DNA of 50,996 nucleotides from the IMG/VR virus record IMGVR_UViG_3300027743_000036, positions 1-50,996 of that record. The stretch is one strand, 5' to 3'. How positions within the stretch are numbered: position 1 is the first letter of the stretch; each line of letters starts with the position of its first letter. Of the stretch, positions 6,662 to 13,987 are shown one piece after another. Under the pieces are notes generated by a model that worked only from the letters and a program-made list of their open reading frames with translations, was not told the DNA's origin and ran no database searches. This DNA comes from a virus. The translations under genes were made by a program, and so were the position numbers.

Positions 6662-7836
6662 TGCTGCGCGAACTCCGCCTCTCTGCCTCTGCCAACGCCG
6701 ACTACCAGGCGTGTCAAAAACGATACTGGCTGTCCTATATAGCCGACTTGACTGCCGACAAGGACAAAGACAGCCTCCGCGTCGGCGGTAATTGGCACCG
6801 CTGTCACGAGCTACTCGAACTCAAGGCTGAGGCCGTCTGCCCCGACTGCCTGCGGCATGAGGAGATACGCCCCGACTGCTATATCTGCGCGGGCACTGGT
6901 TACACACCCGCCGACCCAATGGAAGCCGTGGTCCGGTACCTTAACTATGCCTACGCGGTTGTGCCGGACAACAAGACCCGTGACGATTGGGAGACAGAGC
7001 GTGTTACGCTGCTTTACTCCCTGTCCGGACACCGATGGCTCTATAAGGAGGATGAAGACCGATGGGAAACCATCGGGTCCGAGATCAAGTTCGAGGTCCC
7101 GGTGATTAACCCGGTCACAGGCCGCAAGCTCGGCAAGGCCGTATTCGTCGGCAAGATCGACCGCCTCGTGCGCGAGCGAAACACCGGGCTCGTCTACGTT
7201 TGGGAACGCAAGAGCACCAGTCATCCGATCACGTCTGAGTCGTACTGGCACGACCTCGCCCAGGGCGATCAGATCAGCGGCTACCTATACGGCGGTCGTG
7301 TGGCGCAGGCGAATGGGCAACTCCGTAAGCACGGCATCAGGTCCGAGGACCCGCCTATCGCCGGGGCGTGGTGCGATGTGTGGCACAAGCCTGATATCGC
7401 CCCGAAGCGGGTCAGTAAGGCAGATCTTAAGACGCTGGCGGAGACGGGGATGTACTGCGGCACTAAGGCGCAGTATCCACAGGTCAATCCTGCGGTAGTG
7501 GGCGAGTCCATAGTCGAGACTCCTGAATTATTCGGCGCCCGACTGCTCCAAGATATCGCCGAACGCCCCGATCATTACTTCGCTCAGCGCGAGGTCGCCC
7601 GCACGGATCGGGAGCTTGAACAGTTTCAGTGGCGGCTATTCAAGCTCGCCAAACAAATACGGGCCGTGGAGAAGAACGACCTATGGCTGTGTAACCTGCG
7701 ATCCTGTGAGCAGCCGTTCTATTGTGAGTATCGTGACCTGTGTCGCTCCGGCGTAGCCGGCACCATCGACAGCGAGCCGCCAGTGGGATACAAGAGAAAA
7801 CACCCCAAAGAAGAAGAAGAGGTACCGCTGGAATGA
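6661..7836 (+). CDS. PD-(D/E)XK nuclease, Cas4/RecB-like, with Cys cluster
   Basis: 391 residues. The core shows a Cys near the N-terminus (C18 in YQACQKRYW), G-K-I-D167 (VFVGKIDRL) and E182-x-K184 (WERKS), then an aromatic motif (QISGYLYG) typical of RecB-family nucleases. Four C-terminal cysteines (about 342, 348, 355, 361) with C18 could hold an iron-sulfur cluster as in Cas4/AddB. A zinc finger inserts near residues 60-76 (CPDC...CYIC). Expected activity is DNA end processing, feeding the annealing module (Sak4-like protein at 8189). Confidence 0.85.
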   Translation: MLRELRLSASANADYQACQKRYWLSYIADLTADKDKDSLRVGGNWHRCHELLELKAEAVCPDCLRHEEIRPDCYICAGTGYTPADPMEAVVRYLNYAYAVVPDNKTRDDWETERVTLLYSLSGHRWLYKEDEDRWETIGSEIKFEVPVINPVTGRKLGKAVFVGKIDRLVRERNTGLVYVWERKSTSHPITSESYWHDLAQGDQISGYLYGGRVAQANGQLRKHGIRSEDPPIAGAWCDVWHKPDIAPKRVSKADLKTLAETGMYCGTKAQYPQVNPAVVGESIVETPELFGARLLQDIAERPDHYFAQREVARTDRELEQFQWRLFKLAKQIRAVEKNDLWLCNLRSCEQPFYCEYRDLCRSGVAGTIDSEPPVGYKRKHPKEEEEVPLE

Positions 7837-8189
7837 AAAAGATAACCTTGAATGAGACATGGAAACGCTGCCTCGCCATGTGGCAGTGGATTGTAAAGGA
7901 GCTAAAGGCTCGACCCGAGGCAGATATTTCAGAGCTAAAGGAGGAGTGGGTCGACAAAAATCACCCGGAAGATCTTGCGGGGACTCTCTGCTACTTCTGC
8001 GATTGGCATAATGCCCACAGGAAGGCCAAAGGCCAGGGCTGCTGCCTCGGCTGTCCCGGTTGTCCGGGGTGCCTGGTGAGCCCGCGTTTTAACTGCTACA
8101 AGGCGGGGTGGGGCACCAACCCTGCCCGATTTCTACGAACCCTTAAGCGGTTGAACAAAAAGCGCCTTGCTAAAAAGGAGGCGCGCTAA
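7833..8189 (+). CDS. Cysteine-rich small protein, 118 aa
   Basis: ATGA overlap with the nuclease fixes the start at 7833. The N-terminal half is helical. Residues 49-80 carry a dense cluster, CYFCDWHNAHRKAKGQGCC followed by GCPGCPGC, suggesting one or two zinc sites. The tail is strongly basic (LKRLNKKRLAKKEAR), consistent with nucleic-acid binding. The stop overlaps the ATG of the ATPase (TAATG). No family recognised. Confidence 0.72.
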   Translation: MKKITLNETWKRCLAMWQWIVKELKARPEADISELKEEWVDKNHPEDLAGTLCYFCDWHNAHRKAKGQGCCLGCPGCPGCLVSPRFNCYKAGWGTNPARFLRTLKRLNKKRLAKKEAR

Positions 8190-9037
8190 TGGCTAAAGCC
8201 CCCTGTCTCGCCCCCCGCGTCAGTGCCCCCGCTCCGCCAAGCGCGGCCCGCGTCCCGGCCAAGTCCTTTGTAGTCGCTCCGTGGATCGGCGCAGGCGAGG
8301 GAGAGAAAGTTATCCTGTACGGTCCCTCCGGGATGGGTAAGACCACGCTCGCCGCTACGTCGCCGGACCCCGTGTTCGTCGGCTGTGATGACGGTGGGCG
8401 GAAGATATTGAACCCCAAGACCGGCCAGCCTGTGCTCCATGTCCCCGGTGTGGAGACGTTCGGCGACGTGCGGGCTGCGTTGCAGTCCAGTGTGTTTGAC
8501 GACCACGCATCAGTCGTCCTCGACACTGTGACCATGCTCCAGCATTGGGCCTTGCCCTATATGTTCGCCACGATCAAGCATGAGAAGGGTGCTACCGTGT
8601 CGAGTATCGAGGGCTACGGCTATGGTAAGGGCTATCGGCATTTGTTCGACATGATGCACATGGTTCTCGCTGACTGTGATCGGCTCATCAAGCAGGGTAA
8701 GAACATCATCCTCATTGCCCAGGAAGCGGCGACCGCCGAGACCAACACCGCCGGGGAAAACTATCTCAAGAGCGGCCCCGATCTGCACCACAGCGATAAG
8801 GCCAGCGTGCGCCGTGACTACATCCAGTGGTCCGACCACGTATTCCGCGTCACCTGGGAGAACGCCGCCGTCGAGGATCGCAAGATCGCTCCGGTCAAAG
8901 GCCGCGTGATTAACGTCCGCCCCGACGCCACGTTCGAGGCCAAGTCCCGCGGGTCAGCATTCGCGGACACAGAGGTCGTGGCGTTCGCGGAGCCGAGCGA
9001 CGATTCACTATGGCAGATTTTGTTCGGAGGTAAATGA
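8189..9037 (+). CDS. Sak4-like RecA-fold ATPase (AAA_24), single-strand annealing/recombination
   Basis: 282 residues. Walker A GPSGMGKTTLA at about residues 45-55, Walker B-like SVVLDTVTML near 108, and a later IILIAQE strand give the RecA-fold core of the phage AAA_24/Sak4 group. A 25-residue Ala/Pro-rich N-terminus precedes it. Sak4 proteins promote single-strand annealing with a phage SSB-like partner. The gene at 9291 is in the position where that partner is usually found. C-terminal FGGK is encoded by the next gene's ribosome-binding site. Confidence 0.85.
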   Translation: MAKAPCLAPRVSAPAPPSAARVPAKSFVVAPWIGAGEGEKVILYGPSGMGKTTLAATSPDPVFVGCDDGGRKILNPKTGQPVLHVPGVETFGDVRAALQSSVFDDHASVVLDTVTMLQHWALPYMFATIKHEKGATVSSIEGYGYGKGYRHLFDMMHMVLADCDRLIKQGKNIILIAQEAATAETNTAGENYLKSGPDLHHSDKASVRRDYIQWSDHVFRVTWENAAVEDRKIAPVKGRVINVRPDATFEAKSRGSAFADTEVVAFAEPSDDSLWQILFGGK

Positions 9038-9132
9038 TGGATTGGGAAGACTTGGCTGCGGACCTGCTCGGAATTGTCCTGTTAGCGTGTATGCTGGGTT
9101 TCATTGTGTGGGGATTAACAGGAGGTAAGTGA
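9037..9132 (+). CDS. Single-pass membrane microprotein, 31 aa
   Basis: Starts one base into the previous stop (TGATG) behind GGAGG. After [10 protein letters not shown] comes a hydrophobic stretch of about 17 residues ([17 protein letters not shown]), one transmembrane helix, then TGGK. The final GGK codons again contain the ribosome-binding site of the following gene. Function unknown. Short membrane proteins of this size recur in the window (13201, 17043, 44070). Confidence 0.65.
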   Translation: MDWEDLAADLLGIVLLACMLGFIVWGLTGGK

Positions 9133-9287
9133 TGTCCACAATCAAAGGCGGTCAGCGACCGCCACGTAACGCCCCGTGTCCGTGCGGCTCGGGTCACAAA
9201 TTCAAAAAGTGCCACGGCAAAGCTCCCACGAAGGAGCAGAAGACGCGGCTGGCGAAACTCAAAGAACTCTTTTTAGGAGGTAAGTAA
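9132..9287 (+). CDS. SEC-C motif zinc microprotein, 51 aa
   Basis: The core [17 protein letters not shown] matches the SEC-C zinc-binding motif (CxCx8CH) found at the C-terminus of SecA and in many stand-alone small proteins. The rest is basic and lysine-rich. It starts in a TGATG overlap behind GGAGG. Zinc binding is well supported by the motif; the partner, whether protein or nucleic acid, is unknown. It lies between the Sak4-like ATPase and its probable partner. Confidence 0.85.
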   Translation: MSTIKGGQRPPRNAPCPCGSGHKFKKCHGKAPTKEQKTRLAKLKELFLGGK

Positions 9288-9290
9288 CCT

Positions 9291-10169
9291 ATGAGCAACA
9301 TCGGACAACCAGGAAGTTACCGCGGCCTCGTGCTTGACCGCGGCATCAGCAACTCATCGGGCGGACACCTGCAAATGTCGATCACCATGCAGGCGACCGA
9401 GAAGTATGATGAGGAGAATCAGGTATGGACACCGTTCAACTATGAGGATTCAGAAGCGCAAGCCTATCTGAACCTCATCACCAGCAAAGAGAAGGAAAAC
9501 GCGATCAACTGTCGTCAGATCATGCGGGCTTTCGGATGGGATGGCATGGCGTTTTCCGCGCTTAATGATCCCGACTCCAAGCTGGCCACGCAGATTCAGT
9601 GGCGTATGGGCACGGAGACCTATGAGGGCGTGGAGCGGGTGAAGGTGCAGGCGATTGATGCCCACGACGCCGCGCCGGGTCGGAAGGTGGAGAAACTCGA
9701 TGCTGCCGCGATGCGTGCTATGGACGCCAAGTACGCGGCGGTCTTGAAGAACCTTGGCGGAGGGCCGAAGCCCAAGAGTGCGCGGCCTGTGGCACCTGTG
9801 GCGCAGCCGGACCCCACTGCGACGGCAAGTGCACCGGTACCTGCCCCGACGACTACCCCGACATCCCCTTCTGACCCCGCCCCCAAGGCCCGGCGTGGCC
9901 GTCCCCCGGCCCCGAAATCCCCGGACCCCGTCCCTGTCCCCGTGCCTGCGGCCTCGACTGAGCCGATGGACCAGGGTGCCGCGTGGGGGACTGTCTACAG
10001 TAGGGCCCATGAAGCGGGCAAGACCGATCTTGAGATCAATACCGCCTGGTCAGGGGTCGTCAAGGAAATTGGGGTTATTAAGGAGGTAGATGGGGTGAAG
10101 ATCATCACCATAGAAGGCCCGGACTGGTCTGGCGTGGCCGCGAAGACGGCGGAGAAGCTCGGGGTGTAA
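9291..10169 (+). CDS. Probable recombination-module ssDNA-binding or accessory protein
   Basis: 292 residues, ATG behind AGGAGG. The N-terminal 130 residues form a beta-rich domain (YRGLVLDRGISNSSGGHLQM and later WRMGTETYEGVERVKVQAI) resembling phage proteins encoded next to Sak4/AAA_24 ATPases that act as SSB-like partners. Residues 155-230 are a Pro/Ala linker including KARRGRPPAPKSP, an AT-hook-like motif. A separate folded C-terminus (about 232-292) follows. SSB-like function is inferred from neighbourhood and layout. Confidence 0.6.
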   Translation: MSNIGQPGSYRGLVLDRGISNSSGGHLQMSITMQATEKYDEENQVWTPFNYEDSEAQAYLNLITSKEKENAINCRQIMRAFGWDGMAFSALNDPDSKLATQIQWRMGTETYEGVERVKVQAIDAHDAAPGRKVEKLDAAAMRAMDAKYAAVLKNLGGGPKPKSARPVAPVAQPDPTATASAPVPAPTTTPTSPSDPAPKARRGRPPAPKSPDPVPVPVPAASTEPMDQGAAWGTVYSRAHEAGKTDLEINTAWSGVVKEIGVIKEVDGVKIITIEGPDWSGVAAKTAEKLGV

Positions 10170-10171
10170 TT

Positions 10172-10186
10172 CGGGGCTACGCCCCG
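10172..10186 (+). other. Small GC hairpin after the accessory gene
   Basis: CGGGGC-TAC-GCCCCG, six perfect pairs and a three-base loop, starts three bases after the stop at 10169. No T-run follows, so it may slow or stabilise mRNA rather than terminate it. Confidence 0.55.
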
Positions 10187-10224
10187 GAGTATCGTGGGGG
10201 CACGGAGGCCCCGAGGGATGGGTG

Positions 10225-10785
10225 ATGATACCACCAGTGCCTATAGTAATCCCGAGTGCCCGCAGATATGCAGTGGTTTACGCCGATCCGCCGTGGGAGG
10301 TTAAAAAAATAGTACGGGCGGTGCGCCCCAACCAGCACTTGCAACTCGATTATCCAACGATGTCGTTGGATGATATAAAGGCCCTACCTGTTGCTATGAT
10401 TTCAGCCCCGGCGTGTTGCCTGTTTCTTTGGACCACCCACGCCTACTTGCCAAGGGCTTTTGGAGTGATGGAAGCATGGGGTTTTCGGTACCAACGGGTG
10501 ATTACATGGGATAAGCAGAACGGCATGTGCCTTTTTGGTTTCCATCACAGAACGGAGTTTCTCCTATTCGGCTATCGGGGAAAACTTGAGATGTATCCGA
10601 AACGAAAAGCGTTTCCCACAATAGTGTGCGCAAAGTCGGCTCGACACTCAGAAAAACCCCAAGTATTTAGAGATTTAATCACCCCCTTTGGCGAGCCTCG
10701 GATCGAACTGTTTGCCCGCCAAAAAACCTCCGGCTGGGATACATGGGGTAATGAAGTACCTAATGACGTGGTGCTCTCAGCATGA
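10225..10785 (+). CDS. MT-A70 family adenine-N6 DNA methyltransferase
   Basis: 186 residues from ATG 10225 (in-frame GTG at 10222 also possible). The catalytic DPPW appears in VVYADPPWEV near residue 22. Later come CLFLWTTHAYL, GFRYQRVITWDKQNG and the C-terminal SEKPQVFRDLITPFGEPRIE, all in the order expected for MT-A70 methylases, which transfer methyl from S-adenosylmethionine to adenine N6. No restriction enzyme neighbour is seen, so it is probably an orphan used for anti-restriction or regulation. It overlaps the primase gene (ATGA). Confidence 0.92.
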   Translation: MIPPVPIVIPSARRYAVVYADPPWEVKKIVRAVRPNQHLQLDYPTMSLDDIKALPVAMISAPACCLFLWTTHAYLPRAFGVMEAWGFRYQRVITWDKQNGMCLFGFHHRTEFLLFGYRGKLEMYPKRKAFPTIVCAKSARHSEKPQVFRDLITPFGEPRIELFARQKTSGWDTWGNEVPNDVVLSA

Positions 10786-13064
10786 CTAAGCCAGACTTCA
10801 ACGACCTCCTGACGGTATTCCAGTCCAACATGGTCCCAGCCATGCGACAAGACCTCGCCGACAGTCTCGGCGTCGCGGCAGATGCCGTGCGTCGGCTCGG
10901 GGTCGGCTATTATCCCGCGGAGCAGGCGTGGATTTTCCCCGAGCGTGACGGCGACGGCAACGTGATCGGCCTGCTCCGCCGATATGCAAACGGCAAGAAA
11001 TTTATCATGGAGGGCCATAAACGAGGACTCAGCTATGAAGGCGTATCAGTACGACAAAAAGACCAGACAATTCAAGCGCGTCCCCACTTCATTCGAGTCG
11101 GAGACGCAGGCGTGCAGTGCCCTATTTGCAAACGGGAAAAAGATGGGTGTCTCGTATCTGACGAGGACGTGGATGACCCCTCCGCCGTCATATGCGTACG
11201 ATCCCCTGACGGCGCAGAGCGTCTCATTGAAGGTGCTGGCTACCTCCATCGTCGTCACCCCGTTTTTGGTGCTGGACGATGTCCCGTATCGGTACTGCCT
11301 CTATCGGATCAGCCGGTGGTTGTTACTGAGGGCGCGAGTGACTGTCTGGCTGCGATGTCGTTGGGCTACGTGGCGGTCGGCAGGCCGAGCGCGGAGGCGA
11401 CGACAAAAGGACTGGTGGGCTTGGTACAAGGCCGAAGTGTTGTCCTCGTCGGGGACCGCGATCCACACGGAGTCGGGCAACGTGGACTGGAAAGTGCTTT
11501 CCAAACCCTCAAGCCCGCCGTCGCCTCGATAGTCAAGGTCCTCCCCCCCGAAGGATTCAAAGACCTCCGGCAATGGTATCAATCCGGCTTGACCCGCGAA
11601 CAGTTCGAGGCTCACGTAGCGGCAACCGGGAACACATCCGATGACGGCTCGGTATTGCCGAACACGTCTCCGCTCACACTGGTCAAATCCTGGATTCAGC
11701 AGACTCAGATGCGCAACGGCACGCAACTACTCCAGTTTGTGCAGGGCGACTACTATCACTGGGAACCCCCGGTCTACCGCAGGGTAGAGCAAACAGAGAT
11801 ACGCGGAGACTGGTATGCGTTCTTCACCGACAAGCCCGTTCGGGTCAAGGATCGGGAAGGCGGGGTCAAGATCGTCACGCTCAACCCTGACCGCAAGTTT
11901 ATGGCCGATCTGCATGACGCCGCCTCCGCCTCCTGCAATGTCCGAGTAGAGGATGGCGTTCACGAGCCGTTCCTGATTAAGGCCCGCGCCCCTATGGATC
12001 TGGCCCGCGCGGTCGTGTTCCAGAACGGGATTCTCTACATCGCCGACGACCGGCTCGCACCGCTGACCCCGGATGTATTTCTGACGAGCACGTTGCCCTA
12101 TGACTACCACCCCGGCTATCAATGTCCGAAGTGGCTGTGGTTTGTAGCGGATATTTTCAATGGAGATCAAGAATGCGTTGCGCTTTTACAGGAATGGTTC
12201 GGGTACAATCTCATAGCATCGAACCATATGCAGTCGATGATGTTCTTTTTCGGGGTTCCAGGCTCCGGCAAGTCTACCACTGCCGCAATCCTACGTGCTC
12301 TCTTAGGCGATGCGAGATGCTGCGGGGCGACGACGGACAATTTCAAAGGCTTGTTTGGCAAAGAGGCCCTACTAAATAAGTACGCCGCGATCATGTCCGA
12401 AAGCCGCGACACCAATCGCTCGGACATCGACAAGCTCCTGCAAACATGGAAGGCGATCACCGGCGGCGATGTGGTTAGCGTGGCCCGTAAGTACCGCCAG
12501 GCCGTAGACGCCCGGTTGTTCTGCCGGATGACCTACGTGGCGAACGAGGCGATCCCCTTTGACGACGCAGCGCAGGCGATGGCCCCCCGTATGAGCCTGT
12601 TGTATTTCCCCAACGACTATCGCCGCAGGAGTCCCGACCGGATGCTGGAACACAAGCTCAAGGCCGAGATCCCCGGCATTGCTTTGTGGGCTATTGAGGG
12701 CCTCAAACGCCTGCTGGCAAACGACAAGTTCACGCTGCCGCTGGACTCACAGGTCCATCTCGCGCAGATGGCGGAGTTGACCAACCCTATCGGGGTCATG
12801 CTCGCTGAGTGTACGGACATGCACGTCGGGTCGGAGTTTATGCAGTACCGGGTTGAGTGTAACGTGCTCTACGATCTGTGGAAGGCGTGGTGCGACGAGA
12901 CCCGGACTAAGACGAGCCTGTCGGCGATTGGGTTCGGGATGAAGCTCGCCCACTTGGAGAGCCCTATCACGCGGCGTCGGGTGGGAGAGGGCGGCAAACG
13001 GTTGTATATCTACCAGGGCCTTGAGATCAGGCCCGAAGCTTACGAACGTTATCTCAAGAGGTAA
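10782..13064 (+). CDS. TOPRIM-SF3 DNA primase-helicase
   Basis: 760 residues. A zinc-binding segment (CPICKREKDGC, then ICVR) lies near 113-137. A TOPRIM domain at about 180-260 has VVVTEGASDCLAAMSLGYVA and VVLVGDRDPHG, the E and D-x-D metal sites. The C-terminal SF3 helicase has Walker A FGVPGSGKST near residue 490, with KYAAIMSESRD and FCRMTYVANE following. This fused layout makes primers and unwinds the fork for the polymerase at 3435. ATGA overlap with the methylase fixes the start. Confidence 0.93.
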   Translation: MTKPDFNDLLTVFQSNMVPAMRQDLADSLGVAADAVRRLGVGYYPAEQAWIFPERDGDGNVIGLLRRYANGKKFIMEGHKRGLSYEGVSVRQKDQTIQARPHFIRVGDAGVQCPICKREKDGCLVSDEDVDDPSAVICVRSPDGAERLIEGAGYLHRRHPVFGAGRCPVSVLPLSDQPVVVTEGASDCLAAMSLGYVAVGRPSAEATTKGLVGLVQGRSVVLVGDRDPHGVGQRGLESAFQTLKPAVASIVKVLPPEGFKDLRQWYQSGLTREQFEAHVAATGNTSDDGSVLPNTSPLTLVKSWIQQTQMRNGTQLLQFVQGDYYHWEPPVYRRVEQTEIRGDWYAFFTDKPVRVKDREGGVKIVTLNPDRKFMADLHDAASASCNVRVEDGVHEPFLIKARAPMDLARAVVFQNGILYIADDRLAPLTPDVFLTSTLPYDYHPGYQCPKWLWFVADIFNGDQECVALLQEWFGYNLIASNHMQSMMFFFGVPGSGKSTTAAILRALLGDARCCGATTDNFKGLFGKEALLNKYAAIMSESRDTNRSDIDKLLQTWKAITGGDVVSVARKYRQAVDARLFCRMTYVANEAIPFDDAAQAMAPRMSLLYFPNDYRRRSPDRMLEHKLKAEIPGIALWAIEGLKRLLANDKFTLPLDSQVHLAQMAELTNPIGVMLAECTDMHVGSEFMQYRVECNVLYDLWKAWCDETRTKTSLSAIGFGMKLAHLESPITRRRVGEGGKRLYIYQGLEIRPEAYERYLKR

Positions 13065-13069
13065 TGACT

Positions 13070-13204
13070 ATGTACGAGTGCTATGATTGTGGCGAGAGAT
13101 TTGAAAGATGTCCAAGGAAGTGCCCGGTGTGCGGTAGTGAGGACATTGAATTGATGGAAGAGGAAGAGGAAGAGTTGAATAGTTGGGGCGACGACGACCC
13201 ATGA
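13070..13204 (+). CDS. Zinc-ribbon microprotein, 44 aa
   Basis: Begins MYECYDCGERFERCPRKCPV and contains two Cys pairs (C4-x2-C7, C18-x2-C21) plus C14, a short zinc ribbon. A run of glutamates (MEEEEEEL) and an acidic end follow. AGAGGTAAT provides the ribosome-binding site. The stop overlaps the next start (ATGA). Likely a small regulatory or adaptor protein; partner unknown. Confidence 0.75.
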   Translation: MYECYDCGERFERCPRKCPVCGSEDIELMEEEEEELNSWGDDDP

Positions 13205-13335
13205 GACGCTACCTCGTCATCCTCTGCATCGCCGCCTATGCTGTGCTTGGCATCTATGACCTGTGTACAGGTCGATTGCGTGTGGGCGTGGCGGAGCTTC
13301 TGCTGTCACTTGTAAATGCTGTATTGTTTTTGTGA
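13201..13335 (+). CDS. Small membrane protein, 44 aa
   Basis: ATGA overlap with the zinc-ribbon gene. The sequence MRRYLVILCIAAYAVLGIYD forms one transmembrane helix. A short polar stretch (LCTGRLRVG) separates it from a second hydrophobic helix ending LLLSLVNAVLFL. A two-helix hairpin of this size could be holin-like, but position among replication genes argues against certainty. Function unknown. Confidence 0.65.
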   Translation: MRRYLVILCIAAYAVLGIYDLCTGRLRVGVAELLLSLVNAVLFL

Positions 13336-13345
13336 GGAGCTTTTG

Positions 13346-13987
13346 ATGAAACGAATAGTGCTGGTATTTATCGCCCTGGCTCTCCTTGTGGCGGGGATCG
13401 GTTGCGCCGCGCTGTCAACGTTAGTCACCCCGGCCAATGTCGATAAAAATGCTGTTGCGTATGCAGCCAGTGCCGGTGTCATCGATCCGAACGACTTCAG
13501 AGGCTATGGTAACTTGGACAAGGCGATCCGCCTCAAGGCCGCAGTTGATGCTGCCTTCCAAGTCAAAGAGTTGTCCTTGAATCAGATGATGGAGAAAAAC
13601 CGCTTGGACTACTCGCAGCTCTCACAAGTCGCTGATTCGAATATGAAAGCATCACGAGCACAAGAAGAACTTTTATTTGGTGAAACGGGTCTACTGTCGA
13701 TGGGCTTGAGTTTACTGGGCGTCGGCGGGCTGGGCACCGTGATCGGCCTGATGCGTAAGAGGCCCGGCGACATCACGCCGCAGGAGATGGAAACCGCGCT
13801 CACCGAGATCAAGGGGGAGGTTACGGATAAGGACCGGCAGATTATCGAGATCGTCAGGGGAGTGCAGAAGTTGTTCGAGGCGTACCCGAAGAATACGGCG
13901 TTCGGAGCGGAGTTGCGAACAGCCCTGGCGAATCAGTCCACCGACACCCGGCAGGCCGTGGCTGCTGTAAAGGCGACATTGGTATGA
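13346..13987 (+). CDS. Putative lipoprotein/membrane-anchored protein, 213 aa
   Basis: Start at 13346 behind GAGGAGC. The N-terminus MKRIVLVFIALALLVAGIGC is a lipoprotein-like signal with Cys20, though the -3 position (Gly) is unusual. A second hydrophobic stretch (LLSMGLSLLGVGGLGTVIGL) lies near residues 113-133. The C-terminal 70 residues are helical (EMETALTEIKGEVTDKDRQI). This is a protein that could span or attach to the inner membrane, followed directly by RecG (ATGA overlap). No family recognised; a lysis or superinfection role is conceivable. Confidence 0.65.
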   Translation: MKRIVLVFIALALLVAGIGCAALSTLVTPANVDKNAVAYAASAGVIDPNDFRGYGNLDKAIRLKAAVDAAFQVKELSLNQMMEKNRLDYSQLSQVADSNMKASRAQEELLFGETGLLSMGLSLLGVGGLGTVIGLMRKRPGDITPQEMETALTEIKGEVTDKDRQIIEIVRGVQKLFEAYPKNTAFGAELRTALANQSTDTRQAVAAVKATLV

